NCBI GenBank assembly: GCA_933207985.1
Contig: OW240915.1
Location: forward strand, 275,864,477-275,928,476
DNA length: 64,000 nucleotides
Direction: 5' to 3'
DNA from: Pelobates cultripes
Taxonomy: Eukaryota; Chordata; Amphibia; Anura; Pelobatidae
Shown here piece after piece: positions 12,279 to 24,349 of the stretch. The first letter of the stretch is position 1. Each line of letters opens with the position of its first letter. A program made the position numbers and the translations under genes. Under the pieces are notes generated by a model. The model saw only the letters and a list, made by a program, of their open reading frames with translations, did no database searches and was not told the DNA's origin.

Positions 12279-13558
12279 GTGACTGTCACGAACGCACCCT
12301 ATTTGAAGAGTAGTTATGTTGGTGAAAGGGTTAAAGTTCACTACACTTGTCTGCACTACACCGGAAATAATGATAAACATCCCCCTTAACACCACCCATA
12401 CTTAACCATAATAATATAAATATTACTATTTTAATGCTGCCACCACCTAGAAAATGTATAAATGGGGTGCCTTGGTCCCCTGGGTAACTTAATAATAAAA
12501 GCCCACCAAATACAACTTAGCACAATATTTAAGCAATTGAAAAGCACTAATTAGTCTCTTCAGGTAACGTGATTCTTAACCAGACAAAGGCAAAAATTAA
12601 TAAAGGAATATTTATTATGAGCAAAAAATAGATGATAAACAAATTATTTACATAAACAACAGATAAAAACAGAAGAAAAGAACAGAAGTCCTAATCACTT
12701 ACTCAGATTTTCAAAGTAAAACTTCTCCCCAGGGAGTCCTTGGCAATTAAGATGGTGACTCACTCAAAATAAGATTTTGGCCCCAAGCAAGTGCAAACAC
12801 ATTTCAGTATCTTTAGATATATACCCTGTGGATTACAAAGCCTGGCGCAGAGGTGGAGATAAGACATACCTATAGAGACAATAAGTGACCACCCCCTTGT
12901 GTTCCAGACCAACATCAGTCCAAATAGAAACTTTTTCTTCAATCTCCTCATTCGTACTTGCCACTGAAATAATAATTGCATCTATGAACGTGTTACCATT
13001 TTTCCATTCTATAGATATGTCACACTTCGTACTTGAGACCCAATATAATGGACATCACGATCCTTACCCATATGGTTAAGTTACGCCAATCATGTTTAGT
13101 CTTGATTAGAAGATTGTGATTGTCCCATTGTAAATATAATAAAAATGAGGCTTAATTATTAATCTCTGGGTAAGTATTAATGTTTCTTTTGGATATGATA
13201 CTGGAACACAAGGGTTTTTTTTCTTGAAAGCTAATAATCATCAACATATCAAAGTAATTAACTCATCAATTAAAAGTCACAGGCTTTATGGTTGAAGTCA
13301 GTTAGTTTACACTGGAACTAGACATACAGGCTTTTCAAGTGTAGAATTTCACAGCTTTCAGAGCCTTTGATTAATCAAAGGATCAATCCATGTGGTAACC
13401 CATCTGAACCCTTTCACATTCCTATGCAATTTACATTACCCCTGCTGTCATCTGACCTCTACCATGTGGCCAATTCATGTATGCACTACATAAATTACAT
13501 TCAATGACAATATTCTAAAGTGCGACAATGAATTATGCACCCTTGGCGTGACAGTGAC
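12279..13558 (+). mobile_element. ~1.28 kb element with GTGACTGTCACG inverted ends
   Basis: The left end GTGACTGTCACG (12,279-12,290) and right end CGTGACAGTGAC (13,547-13,558) are inverted repeats with one mismatch over 12 bp. The interior has no transposase. Part of it (13,085-13,430) recurs in inverted orientation at 18,569-18,775 and 19,745-19,875, including an internal CCTTTGATTAATCAAAGG palindrome. This suggests a repeated, non-autonomous DNA element. Superfamily and target duplication are not clear. Confidence 0.45.
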
Positions 13559-16120
13559 TATCTTCTTTTTTAACACTGTATTAGCTATATAATGTGTTGA
13601 AAAAGTATGGGGCATTTTTTTACCATATAATTTCACTTTAAGCCTGCAAACAATAGTCTCTTTAAACAAGTAATGCATGTAAAATCATATGTAAATATAG
13701 TATGTCATAACAAGATAATACAGACGTGGCACCTCATGGGAGTAGTACAATACTGTTGCCTTTTACTCAGTAAGCACTTATATTATGGGTATATCCTCCT
13801 GGGGTGAGTGGATCATCTTATTGGTGGGTAGGGTTTGGCTACTACCCCTTCAGGTATCAGCCCTGTGTTAGTTAGTACAGGACAGACCACCCATAATGGA
13901 AAATATCAGTAATGTGCAGCAAAATCGACCACCAAATCATCTTAGTAATTCCAGAACTATTGATGTAAAATTAATGAGATAACATGACTGTGTTTTGCAC
14001 CAAATGTGTTGAAGACTTTATTTACTATGTATTTGATATATTCTTTATAATAACCGCTCTATTTGCAAATAGCTTTCTGAGAACAAATCTATTTTAAATA
14101 AATATATATTTTGACAACACTTGACACGTACTTAGCTTTCCACTGATGCAAACTTGTAATGAGAGGGATTACGAAATGTGATCCCTATATTATTATTATT
14201 GTTGATACCTCACATAGGTGTCAAGCAATGGTATGTGATTTTTAAGATTATCGTAATTATTTTTTTGAAATACTGGTAAGTTTTGAAACCCTGAAAAATT
14301 GCAATGACTGCACTCTTACATAAATCAATTCTTGCTAAATCTGAAAAGGGTTATTGTTAATTCTGTAGTCTTGATTTAACTCTTAAAATTATGTCGATAA
14401 ACCAAATAAATTGTCAGTGTTGTGATTCCCATAAGGTATTATTACAGAAACATTTTATTTAATAGATTGATCATTTTTACATTTCATAATGCTTTACACA
14501 AGCATGATACTGCAGTTCAAAGGTGCCAACATCGTATTAAATCTGAAGTCTTGTCAAAGAAGACACCTAAGCAATTGGTGGTGTCAAATGTGTCTGAATT
14601 TCAACATGCTGTAGGATATTTCTGATTAACATTGTTGATATAGGGGGAATGATTCTTAGAGGTAATCTAGTTAATAATGAACTTCTTTAGTTCAGACCAT
14701 CCTTAATATAACATGAGAATTTACTATGCAACTTTATTTATGGATAGCAAGAAAAAAAATGTTGTACAACAAATTTTAAGACAGATTTTTATTTCACATT
14801 TTTGCCTTCTCTTGGGTAGATTAAAGTCATATATTAAAACACCTTTTGTATCTACTTTAGCTTCTGATACTTTTATTGTGGGTGATAGACATTGCATTGG
14901 ACTATTTGCTGTTAATTCTGGGGCCTGTGGACATATTATTTATTTATTTAATTATAAGGCCAGTTATGGATATTGTCTGGTTCTAAGATAGTGATCTGGA
15001 CTTCTTGTTCGTCCATTCTGTTTATTTATTAATGAAAGGCTTTTGGTGACCCATCACGGTTTCAAACAGGTTTTTTTCTATATGTTGGGCAAAGTGTTTT
15101 GTGAGGCAAAACAATTAGCAACATAAATAATAATTCCTCATTTCATCTGTTACTCCTATTAGTTGAACAATTAATGCCATGTTGAAAAAAAAGAGAAGAA
15201 AAATAAACCAGTGGACAACGGCAATAGTCATTACCAGTTTTAGAGTACCAGTTTAGCGAGACACAATAACTCTATAGTGAGACACAATAACTCTATAACT
15301 CTATACTCTATACATCTATGATAGAAAGGTCAGACTTCATCCTCCACCAAGAGTGGACATTGTGTAAGATTCACTGCAATTGCGCTAACAGAGATTGGTT
15401 GGGTAAGATGCAATAGAAAAGAGATGGAAAGAATTTGTGGTACTGGATAATTGGAGGCTGGGAAAGGAGTTATTAATATAATATATATGAAATATCCAGA
15501 TTACAACCATTGCACCTTGGCGTGTGGATATTAAATAAGAAACAAGTGATAAATTGAAAGAATAATCAAAACATTTTAATAATGAATAATCAAACATTTC
15601 AATAACATATTAAAACTTCCACATTTAAATAATTATTACAGAGCATTTGAAGTAAAACAAAACTGTAGATTGTTTTTACTGGACATTTATTTGAGAATGT
15701 CAGACAATTAACATTGATATTAGCTTATAAATTATACTTATTCTTTTTTCTTAGTCTGAGCAAAATATCAACAAACACAAAACATATAGTAAATATCCAC
15801 AAACAATCATTGAGTATCATAAAATTCACACAATATACACTAGAAATATGGTAACACCTTTTTTTCCAGTAATTTAAACTATGCATTTTACAAATATATT
15901 TGAAAACAAGCTTCATTTTTAAAGGACTTTGCTAATTTATTATTGATTTGATCTAAATTTTGAAGACATAAAGATAATTTATGGAGCACAATGTCACGTC
16001 CTTACATTATATTATTAACTATCAGCAAGAATGTACAACTCTCCACAATGTTCTATCTGTAGAGAATATTAGAGGACTTGCAGACTGAATTTCTATTTAA
16101 CAGTAGTCTATTTCTGTTTA
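13559..16120. other. Non-coding DNA with short unassigned frames
   Basis: Plus frames of 67 codons (14,422) and 92 codons (14,713) are in the same orientation as the decayed PLE downstream and could be older parts of it, but I see no motif to prove that. A small tandem of gagacacaataactctata lies at 15,255-15,310. Confidence 0.4.
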
Positions 16121-16124
16121 CTGA

Positions 16125-16568
16125 CAACTATATTACATATTACAATACATATTATTGGCTTATTTGAAGAACAGCGATGGGTAGTTAATAAAGAGTTCGC
16201 ACTGACATACTCTAACCTGTTTATTAATGAAAGGGAACGGAATATCACATTTGATAGTTGTCCGTTCAGTGGAAACCAGATTCTCTCTAAATGTTTTATT
16301 GACAATAACATTAGCTTTTGGGATGTATGTGTAAAAACTATCTGGTAATCATTTTACTGCACAATATTCTCAATCTTCTATTTACTGCCAGTATTGATGG
16401 AAATATATCAACTGTATACACATAGATTTCTACGTCAATGAAAGATGATGTGAAAAAAACACAGCAGTACATATAACATCGAAAACTGCCAGAAAAACAT
16501 GTATTAAAGGGAACTTGTCATAAAATCCATTGACTTTTTTTCGTTTTACCATTATCCCAATTTAAATA

Positions 16569-16600
<32 letters not shown>

Positions 16601-17165
16601 ATATATATATATAAAGTAATTGTAATAAGGAACACACATTTCTGTGCAAGTATAACATTTCGGGAGCATGGAAGTAATTAAAATATCAAGGGTTAAACAT
16701 GACAAGCAGAGATTTATTACTACCATCCAAACAGAAAACTATGAATAATCTGCTTAAAATTCACTTTATTGCTAAATTCAGTTATAAATCTTATCACAGT
16801 AAAAAGATCTGGGGAAAAGGTGGAATTTATTATTTAAGGATGAAGTTCTACAGAACTTTTTTTCCAGTCTAAATTAGAGATTATTTTCAATAAAGCCGAT
16901 AATCTTAAACAGAGTTTGGAACACAGTTTATTAAAAACAGTATGTAATATTCCTTCTTGGTTACACAGACCTATTCTCAGTGTGTTTTTGGATGTACGAA
17001 GTGTAATGCATGTGGGTTTGATAAAATTAATAAGAACACACATTTCTACACTTCTTATATGAAGGATCAATATTGCATTAAAAGCTGCATACTTTGTCAG
17101 ATGACTAATAATGTATATTTTATCCAACCTATAGTAGAAGAAATCCACATGCCTTGGAAATGTAA
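16125..17165 (+). pseudogene. Decayed Penelope-like element (RT to GIY-YIG linker)
   Basis: Pieces of a plus-strand PLE polyprotein. Around 16,165-16,330, translation gives VNKEFALTYSNLFINE followed by a CFIDNN box, matching the order of the PLE RT palm (GxxFAPSYANLFMG ... RYIDDI). The catalytic aspartate pair is changed to DN. At about 16,890-16,930 NKADNLKQSLEHS fits the NLxxxLv segment before the endonuclease. At 16,957-17,169 CVFGCTKCNACGF ... YCIKSCILCQMTNNVYFI matches the cysteine-rich linker and the first strand of the GIY-YIG nuclease; the YIG half is lost. A (TA)n tract interrupts it at 16,577-16,613. Many stops and shifts make it dead. The RT match is by pattern only. Confidence 0.55.
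16577..16613. repeat. (TA)n microsatellite
   Basis: An almost pure TA run with one extra A. Confidence 0.95.
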
Positions 17166-17313
17166 TTAATGAAACACATTATCGGTATTAAAAATAATAA
17201 ATAACATTGACTTCTGCTTAATTTTACATTGTTGGCCTCACATTATTGCAACTGGAAAAATGTCTGATTGTCTGAATGCTTTTTTGTAGCTCACTTGAAA
17301 GAGTTCCTGAGTT

Positions 17314-17709
17314 TTGCAGGTGGGACTGTTGGGTGACAAAACATCTCCTAATATCCTTATGGTACCTTTAACTTCAAGGGAAGACACAAAACACAACTTC
17401 TCTCACTACTTAGATGGGTTCCTATATATTCCCCACTTCTCAACAGACTGCAGAATATCCATAAAAAATATAGATCATTCCTTGTCACATAACGATGCAC
17501 CTAATATGAATTTTCCGAGGATTCCCTATTCCCAACAAAAGCCAACTTATATCTCCTTTACCAAATTTAATAAAGCAGCTTGGTTAGTTTATTTTAAATA
17601 TGAAACAGAGGAAATTACTGGACTTTATCAAAGGCAATTTAAGTTGTCTGGTAAGATTATTTTATACACAAAAATATACATATATGTTAAATTAAAAGAC
17701 TCATTTTAA
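17314..17709 (+). other. Unidentified 131-codon open frame
   Basis: This is the longest frame in the window not obviously explained by a repeat or known transposon. The product is polar, rich in Ser, Thr, Tyr and Phe, with one weak hydrophobic segment and no domain I recognise. Upstream is a pyrimidine-containing tract ending ttttgcag at 17,319, and downstream ctgGTAAGATT at about 17,650, so the frame could be an internal exon with consensus-like splice borders. It lies just after the decayed PLE and could also be transposon-derived or chance. Confidence 0.2.
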
Positions 17710-18440
17710 AATATGTCACATTATGTTTGCATTTATTTTGCCTTGGTTTTAAAAATAAAAATGTTCTCAGAAGTTATTTATTGGGCCTATTTGTTTATTA
17801 ATGTAAATGGACAAACATTGAATCGTGGTTTACATGATATATGATACATGCAAAGATGGGCAACAGGTTTAGTTATTGATCAACTAAGTATTTTAAAGGG
17901 TTAGATACGTAATCTGAATTACTCTGATCGTTGAATGATTTCTGGTGCCAAATGTGAACGTTACAGCATTTCAAAAATAGCTGTCTGAGAATTTCTATGC
18001 TCTACAGATTCTAGTGTTAGCAGAGAATGAAATGATAAACAATAAGATCCAGTTACTGACAGGTATGTGGAAAACAACACAAGTTTAAATGTAATGAGAA
18101 AAATGGACAGATGCTGACAAAAATAATTCAAACATTGTAAACACTTTACAATAGTGGGAAACAGAGGAATTATCTAAGCATATAGCTAAAAGTATATGGG
18201 TTACAAAAAGTATCACAGAATTACAATCAATGCTCATTGCCAAACAGAGTAAAAACCAGTCCTGGAAATATTTTTATTTAAGACTTACAATGCATTGCTT
18301 CGTCATAGTGCACACACATACACTGATCAATCACAACATCAAAACTACCTGCCTAATATCATGTATGTCCCACTCATGCTGCATGTAGTGGACCATGGGT
18401 ATCCCAACCGGTTACCCCTGCTACTTCCTTACCTCAGCCA
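17710..18440. other. Non-coding DNA
   Basis: Nothing identifiable; short frames only. Confidence 0.5.
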
Positions 18441-18545
18441 CTCCATTAAGCCATTAAAACAAGCAGGCATCCCTTTCCCCCAGTAACCGGATGACCCACA
18501 GTTCTGGGAGTACAACTTAACAATATTCTGAAGCACTCCAAAAAT
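18440..18545 (-). repeat. LTR-like fragment related to 22,763-22,815
   Basis: The reverse complement reads gttgtactcccagaactgtg..tcatc..gttactggggg..aaaggg, matching the plus-strand block at 22,763-22,815 with a few changes. It is probably the end of a long terminal repeat family or a conserved piece next to it. Confidence 0.4.
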
Positions 18546-18568
18546 ACATTTTCAAAAGGGTCCAATTT

Positions 18569-18775
18569 GAATGTGAAAGGGGGCAGATGGTTTATAACAT
18601 GGATGGATCCTTTGATTAATCAAAGGCTCTGCAAGGTGTGAAATTCTACACTTGAGATGCCTGGCTGTCTAGTTCAAATGTAAACTAACTGCCTTCAGCC
18701 ATATGGCATGTACCTCTTAATTGATTTGTTAATTTCTTTGAAATGTTAATGATCATTAGCCTTCCAGAATTATAT
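18569..18775 (-). repeat. Inverted partial copy of the 12.3-13.6 kb element
   Basis: The reverse complement matches about 13,215-13,430, including ctagaca..caggc, caagtgtagaatttcaca and gagcctttgattaatcaaagg. The rest of the copy lies on the far side of the minisatellite at 19,745-19,875. Confidence 0.75.
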
Positions 18776-18779
18776 TGTA

Positions 18780-19745
18780 TGATAGCATTCCATATCACAG
18801 TATGCTGTGCATCATATAGTATCACACTGTACTGTATTATAGCATTCACTATCACTCTATATCACACTGTATGACATTATTCTGTATCATCCTGTATAAC
18901 TCTGTATCTCACTGTATTACAGTATACTGTTTCACACTGTATTATAGCACTCTGTATCACTATATATCACACTGTATTATAGCATACTGTATCACACTGT
19001 ATTACAGCAAACTGAATCACACTGTATTGCAGGATACTGTATCACACTGTATTACAGCATACTGTATCACACTGTATTATAGCACTCTGTATCACTATAT
19101 ATCACATAGAAACATAGAATGTGACGGCAAATAAGAACCATTCGGCCCATCTAGTCTGCCCAATTTTCTAAATACTTTCATTAGTCCCTGGCCGTATTTT
19201 ATAGTTAGGATAGCCTTATGCCTATCCCACGCATGCTTAAACTCCTTTACTTTGTTAACCTCTACCACTTCAGCTGGAAGGCTATTCCATGCATCCACTA
19301 CCCTCTCAGTAAAGTAACACTTCCTGATATTATTTTTAAACCTTTGCCCCAACAGAGAGGATCTGTCTCCAGGCCGTTTAATTGCCTCCAATGGAACTGT
19401 GTTCCACAGAGAAGATCTAGAGGTCTTTGAACAGGCTGCATCCCCTTCTCGCCTTCACTGCTTTCTTGAAGAATAACAACCTGCAAAATGTTTTTCTCAG
19501 ATTCTGATGATTCTGATGCCTATACAGACCTGGATTTCCTGCTGACAGCAAGGCGTGGCTGCCCCTTTAAGAGACATGGTTGGGTTTGAACTCACAGCTC
19601 CAGCATCCCAGTCAGGTTCTCTGCCATGCTGTCCACCAGGGGGCTTCATACTGTATCACACTGTATCACAATGTATCATCACTATATATCACACTGTACT
19701 ATAGCATACTGTATCACACTGTATTGCAGCACTCTGTATTATAGC
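18780..19745. repeat. CACTGTATTATAGCATACTGTAT minisatellite, interrupted
   Basis: Tandem units of about 22-25 bp (atcacactgtattatagcatactgt with variants) run from 18,780 to 19,106 and resume at 19,647-19,745. The break is a 540-bp insertion. The 87-codon plus frame at 18,871 with repeated TLYYSTLYHYISHC protein is a by-product. Confidence 0.9.
19107..19646 (-). mobile_element. SINE/LINE-tail insertion in the minisatellite
   Basis: On the minus strand the 3' two thirds encode a LINE C-terminus: RSSLLGQRFKNNIRKCYFTERV then DAWNSLPAEVVEVNKVKEFKHAWDR. It ends '...gggcagactagatgggccgaatgg' with a short catagaatgtgacggca / ATGTTTCTATG tail at 19,108-19,130. The 5' part (19,646 to about 19,560) has a possible pol III promoter: TGGCAGAG resembles an A box and GAGTTCAAACC a B box, with spacing about 10 bases shorter than in a normal tRNA. 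A tRNA-headed SINE with a LINE-derived tail is possible; two adjacent repeats is the alternative. Confidence 0.65.
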
Positions 19746-19875
19746 TGAGTTTCAGTATCATATCCCAAAGAGACACCAACACTTACCCACAGATTAATAA
19801 CTAAACCTTGTTTCTATTGCATTCAGAATGGGACAATCACAATCTTCTAATCAGCTCAAACATGATTTGCAAACA
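19745..19875 (-). repeat. Second half of the inverted 12.3-13.6 kb element copy
   Basis: The reverse complement matches about 13,085-13,215: gctgattagaagattgtgattgtccca and ttattaatctgtgggtaagt..., then ttgggatatgatactg. Together with 18,569-18,775 it forms one copy that the minisatellite expanded inside. Confidence 0.75.
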
Positions 19876-22279
19876 AGGGGGGCACATGTGGGCATGGTAC
19901 TCAGTGACGGCGGGCCGTCACACTGCCAAAACAGCACTGATGCATCAAAGCATGGACTCCACAAGACCTCTGAACATGTCTTGTGGTATGTGGCACACAT
20001 TGAAAGGTGTAGGCTCAAATGTAGTTAGTAAATCCTTGCCTCCCTTTACCATTGTGTATATAGGCTAAATGTAAATTTGCATTGTAAATTATTTTCCCAT
20101 CCAGCCTCTTATTTACTTAGATATTAAGCTAACCTAGGCTTAAATAAGTGAACTCCTCTCAGTGACTTTTCCTACCAATCAGAGCTCAAATATTCACCCA
20201 TAATCCCATTAATCTCATATATCATCCAAATCATCATCCTTGAACCCATATGTGCAGAAACAGGCTTATCACTACACACTATGAGCTATCCTGTAGGTTT
20301 ATTAATGTAAACATCATCTGGATCTAGTACCAGGACCAAAATAACTGTGTCAGTGTTGCAAGGAACAGAATTTTCCAGGTGTTTTACTGTTTACCCCTGG
20401 GTAAGGTCTTTTAAAAGGGCATCGTTTCACAATTTAGTCCTGGAATTTGATCCCATCTCTCTCCATAAACTTTGCCCATAACCTGTTGGACTCTTTGCAC
20501 ATAATATATTTTATCAATTCAATGTTGGCCAAATTGTTTTTGTTTATATATTTTTATTAATTTATAGAAAAAAATATTTTAATGCTTTATGCCTTACCAA
20601 TAACACTCCTATTAAAGTAAATTATATTTCTCAAGACACTCAGCCAGGTCACTACTAAAAGGTTTAGTACAATTTCTATATGCAGAGTTTCAGTCAAAGT
20701 TCTACCTGGTTGGGGAACCATGCCAGGATGAGACTGCAGTGGAAACAAAAAGGAAATGGGGTCACACCCCAAACATGCATTTTGCAGGAATGGTGTTTCT
20801 GTAGTGACCAAAACGTATACATAATGCAGATTAAGGAGCAGCGCATACATAAAAAATTTTTTTTCCATTTTAGAAGGTTACTTAAAATCACCAATCTCAG
20901 CAAACAAGTATGAGGACTCAGTTCCTCCATATGGCCATATTGTGTTAAGCAGCGGACAGAGGGAGGGAAGAATTGATTCAAAGCATGGGGCCAGGGGAGG
21001 CTTATCAGTCAATGCAGGGGAGAAAATGTAGGGATGTATTAAAAACATGGAGCTGTCAGACCCTGTCTCAGTGTTAATTTTTCACACTCTTCAGCCAACA
21101 CTGCCACTGAGACATTGAGATGTGAAAAAAATTAAAAAACTCCCCTCTTCCTCCCCCCTGATAATACATCTTGATTCACCTGCCCCTTCATGTCTCACAC
21201 AGTTTTTTAGTGGCAGTGGGGGCTTCAGGGTGTGAAAAGTGAATAGAAGCTAGCTCCCCCTAGCCCTCCACTTTAACATTTTCTGTGTGTATTCAACCTT
21301 CTCCACAGAGAAGCAGAAGCACTGGCTTTAAACAATGCAGTAGGTGTGGAGCACTTTACTTACATTGTGGTTTTGGTACTATATACTGGTTTGGCACTAT
21401 ACTATGCACTTTCTCTCTGCAATAATAATATCTTGTTGTATTTTCCATGCATGAATAAATACTCTTTTTATGTGCAAAACCGTGGTGTGCCTTAGGATAA
21501 TTTCTTATTTTTTTATAATATTTGCAATGGACCTTTAAAATTTCTCTGCCCTTTTAGACTGTCAAGAATTGGCCAACTTAAAGACTGTTTCTTCATTGAT
21601 TCTTTCAATTAATTATCTGAAAAGTTAGACTATTTTACATATGTAGCTAAAATAGAGAGAAAACTTCTAGACTAGAAGCACGGAAAGCACTCCCTTACAT
21701 CTGTTTCTCCTTAGGGTAAGACATCTATCTTCAAATTATGGGGACCACTATGGGCAAAAAAATGACAATCCAAAACAGCAACTGATTTATGGACAAAAAA
21801 TGGAAGGGAAATATTTATCCACTTGCTACACAAACCTCATATTCTGTCTTTGTTATATAGATATCATTCTAGTTATGTGGACTGCCAGTGAAGAGTAAGT
21901 CCACAGAAAAGTCAACACATTTTATCTCACTATCAACATGACACTCAGACACTCATTTAGATCCACAGATCCATCTACCTGGATTGTAGCAGCAGCTATC
22001 CCAGACAAAAAAGGGCTTCATCAGTGTGACAAACGCTCCTTCCCATGTTCATTTGTCAAAGACTCCTGGAGGAGTGTGGAAGCTGGCCTCCGACTATGGT
22101 TCAGGTCTGGGACACCATTTGGGAGTTACGCTGCCAAGCCACCATTAGTAGCTTGCCCTGGGTGCCTCTGGTTCAGCACTTTCTCTTCATGCGAATGGAA
22201 CCGAACGCTGGCTCTCTGAACCAAACCCACGAATAGTCCTCAGCAATACTTAGCCACAAACGCTATGGAACAAATTTCA
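19876..22279. other. Non-coding DNA, repeat-like in places
   Basis: No gene. Purine-rich and GC-richer blocks at about 20,690-21,330 resemble old transposon interiors but have no diagnostic ends. The 93-codon plus frame at 21,938 and overlapping minus frames at 20,587-20,981 carry no domain. Confidence 0.4.
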
Positions 22280-23080
22280 GCATGAGAACTTTGTTGGTTC
22301 CTGGTCACATTCTGACTTACCTCCTAATGTTATGGAACTGTTTTTGGCATGTCCATGTGGTTCATGGACAACTTAGTTGCACCCTGTATTGCGGCCTGCA
22401 AGAGTTTCCGAAAGTTGACCGGCAAAAGCACCAAACGCCCTGGAACTATTTTGGGCATAGGACCTTATGTGCGGCTGGTCAGAACTTTAAGAATGTGGCG
22501 TTTCCCCTACACTGCATGGATCTGAGATCAATTTCAAGAACTTGGGCGCCAAAATCAGGGCTATTTAACGATGTATTATTTGTGGGGTTATTTTATGTTT
22601 TTATTATGTTTGTGTTTGGTTCTCGGTTCCTGGGAGAAATTAGCCTACCTTAACACAATTATCTCCCAGGCCCAGAGATTCGTGGTAGGGGTTTGTGCTG
22701 AATACAATGGAGGCCCCCTGCTGGGGTCTGTGCATAAAAGGCTGAGTTTGACTCATTAAAATCAGTTGTACTCCCAGAACTATGTGTCATCTAGTTAGTG
22801 GGAGGGGAAAGGGCTTTAATCACTGTTCAGCACCTTTTTCCAGCTTGTGGAGGATTCAGCAGGGAAAGTCATTTTAAGGACTAGAGCTCCCAGGACTGTG
22901 TGTCATTCAGTCCCTTGGAGGGAATAGAGTTAGTCCCCTATCCTGTTCCCAGATGGAGAGGCTCCAGGAGGATCCCAGTCAAGCCACGGCAACTTGGGCA
23001 GAAGCGCTGAGGTTTTCTCCTGTTCCAGTTAGGAAGCGGCTCTTGGCAGAGGTACCCAGCCGAGGTACAGGGAGCTCAGA
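22280..23080 (+). mobile_element. LTR-retrotransposon-like region
   Basis: A GC-richer block includes a promoter-like TGCATAAAAGGCTGAG at about 22,731, an ATTAAA polyadenylation-like signal 20-30 bases later, and a repeated 'actcccagaactatgtgtcat' / 'ctcccaggactgtgtgtcatt' pair (22,770 and 22,888). This fits an LTR R/U5 region followed by untranslated leader. No gag or pol domain is seen. A related fragment lies inverted at 18,440-18,545. Which LTR family it belongs to is not clear. Confidence 0.4.
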
Positions 23081-24349
23081 TACAATCATCTACAATCAAT
23101 CCATTAGAAAGAAATCACATATTTTTGGACATGTGCATACCAACAACAATTGGAAGGAAAGAAGGTGTATCTAGTGGTCACCTACCAGCCCCAGCTAGAA
23201 GTCCTGTGGAAAATATAATGTGCATTCCAAACAAAAATATGAAAGACTTAGAAAGACATTCCCACAACCGACCCTAATCTTCTTCAAACAACTTCTAAAC
23301 CTTAACAAGAAACTGTTGATGAGGAGTATCCTTAGGAGTAATATAGTAAATTGCATATTGCCATGATTACAGATGAGTTGAGAGATCTGTAAACATGTAT
23401 TTAGCACAAATATGAAACGCATATCTCACTCCCATGTCTAACACAAGATCAACAGTACTTACACCTGTAAATCCCCATATGTGGAATACCTCCTCATATG
23501 TGAAAAATATCAAACTGTGCTGTATGTTGGAAAAAAAACTGTATTCTACTTCAAATTAATTCTCACAGATAAAGAGGCAATAAAAACAAGAAACCTCCTA
23601 GTCTCTTAAAAAATAATTATTTAACACAATAAGCAGATACAAAATTTGAACTCAAAACAATAAGAAATGAAAAATAATTAAAAAAGAAAACAGAACAGAA
23701 AAGAAAACTAAATACAAGAAAAGAAGAAAAGGTTGCACAGGAAAAACAGAAAGCAATACATCACTGTATTAACAGAATACAAAATTCAGGCTTAGTATAA
23801 TTTAAAAACACATCATACCAATGCTATAACCTTCACAGCTCAAAAGAGTAAAGTGAAAGAGAAGAGAAAGAGAAGATAGACCACTAACAACATGCTGTTC
23901 GCTATGTTTGTTCTTTTGTCTCTCAATTTGTTAAAAAAAATCAACTCAAAAGGTTACTTATGGTAAGTAACACTGCAAGAATCAATGATGTAAAAGTCAT
24001 CATTGTGTCTCAATTCTAGTTATAAACCAAATTGGAGATAGATTGGAATGAAGTTCATTCAAATCTGGACACCATGTAGGGAAAACTCAAGAGAAGACTA
24101 ACAAAAGGTCAAGATCCTTTGAAAGAATTTTGTGATATCAGAAAATGTATAGGCAGGCCCTATGTGAGATCACTGTGTGTCTTGATTTATTTCTTCCTCA
24201 TGGGGTACTACCCTGCATTAGATATATTTACCAAGTTAAGTAACCATAGTGTATTTATTTCATATTAAGTATATTTATGAATATTGAGTTAAGTCAAATA
24301 AAAAAATTGTTGACTTACCAGTTACTAGAAAAACCTATGCATCGGGGAA
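23081..24349. other. Non-coding DNA, A-rich
   Basis: An A-rich, low-complexity stretch lies at about 23,620-23,900. The 75-codon minus frame at 23,195-23,422 is in a region that reads as decayed coding sequence but gives no motif. Confidence 0.4.

Noticed and set aside
19560..19640. A functional tRNA gene on the minus strand
   Set aside because: A and B box-like words are about 10 bases too close, and no acceptor stem pairing is visible; at most a SINE head.
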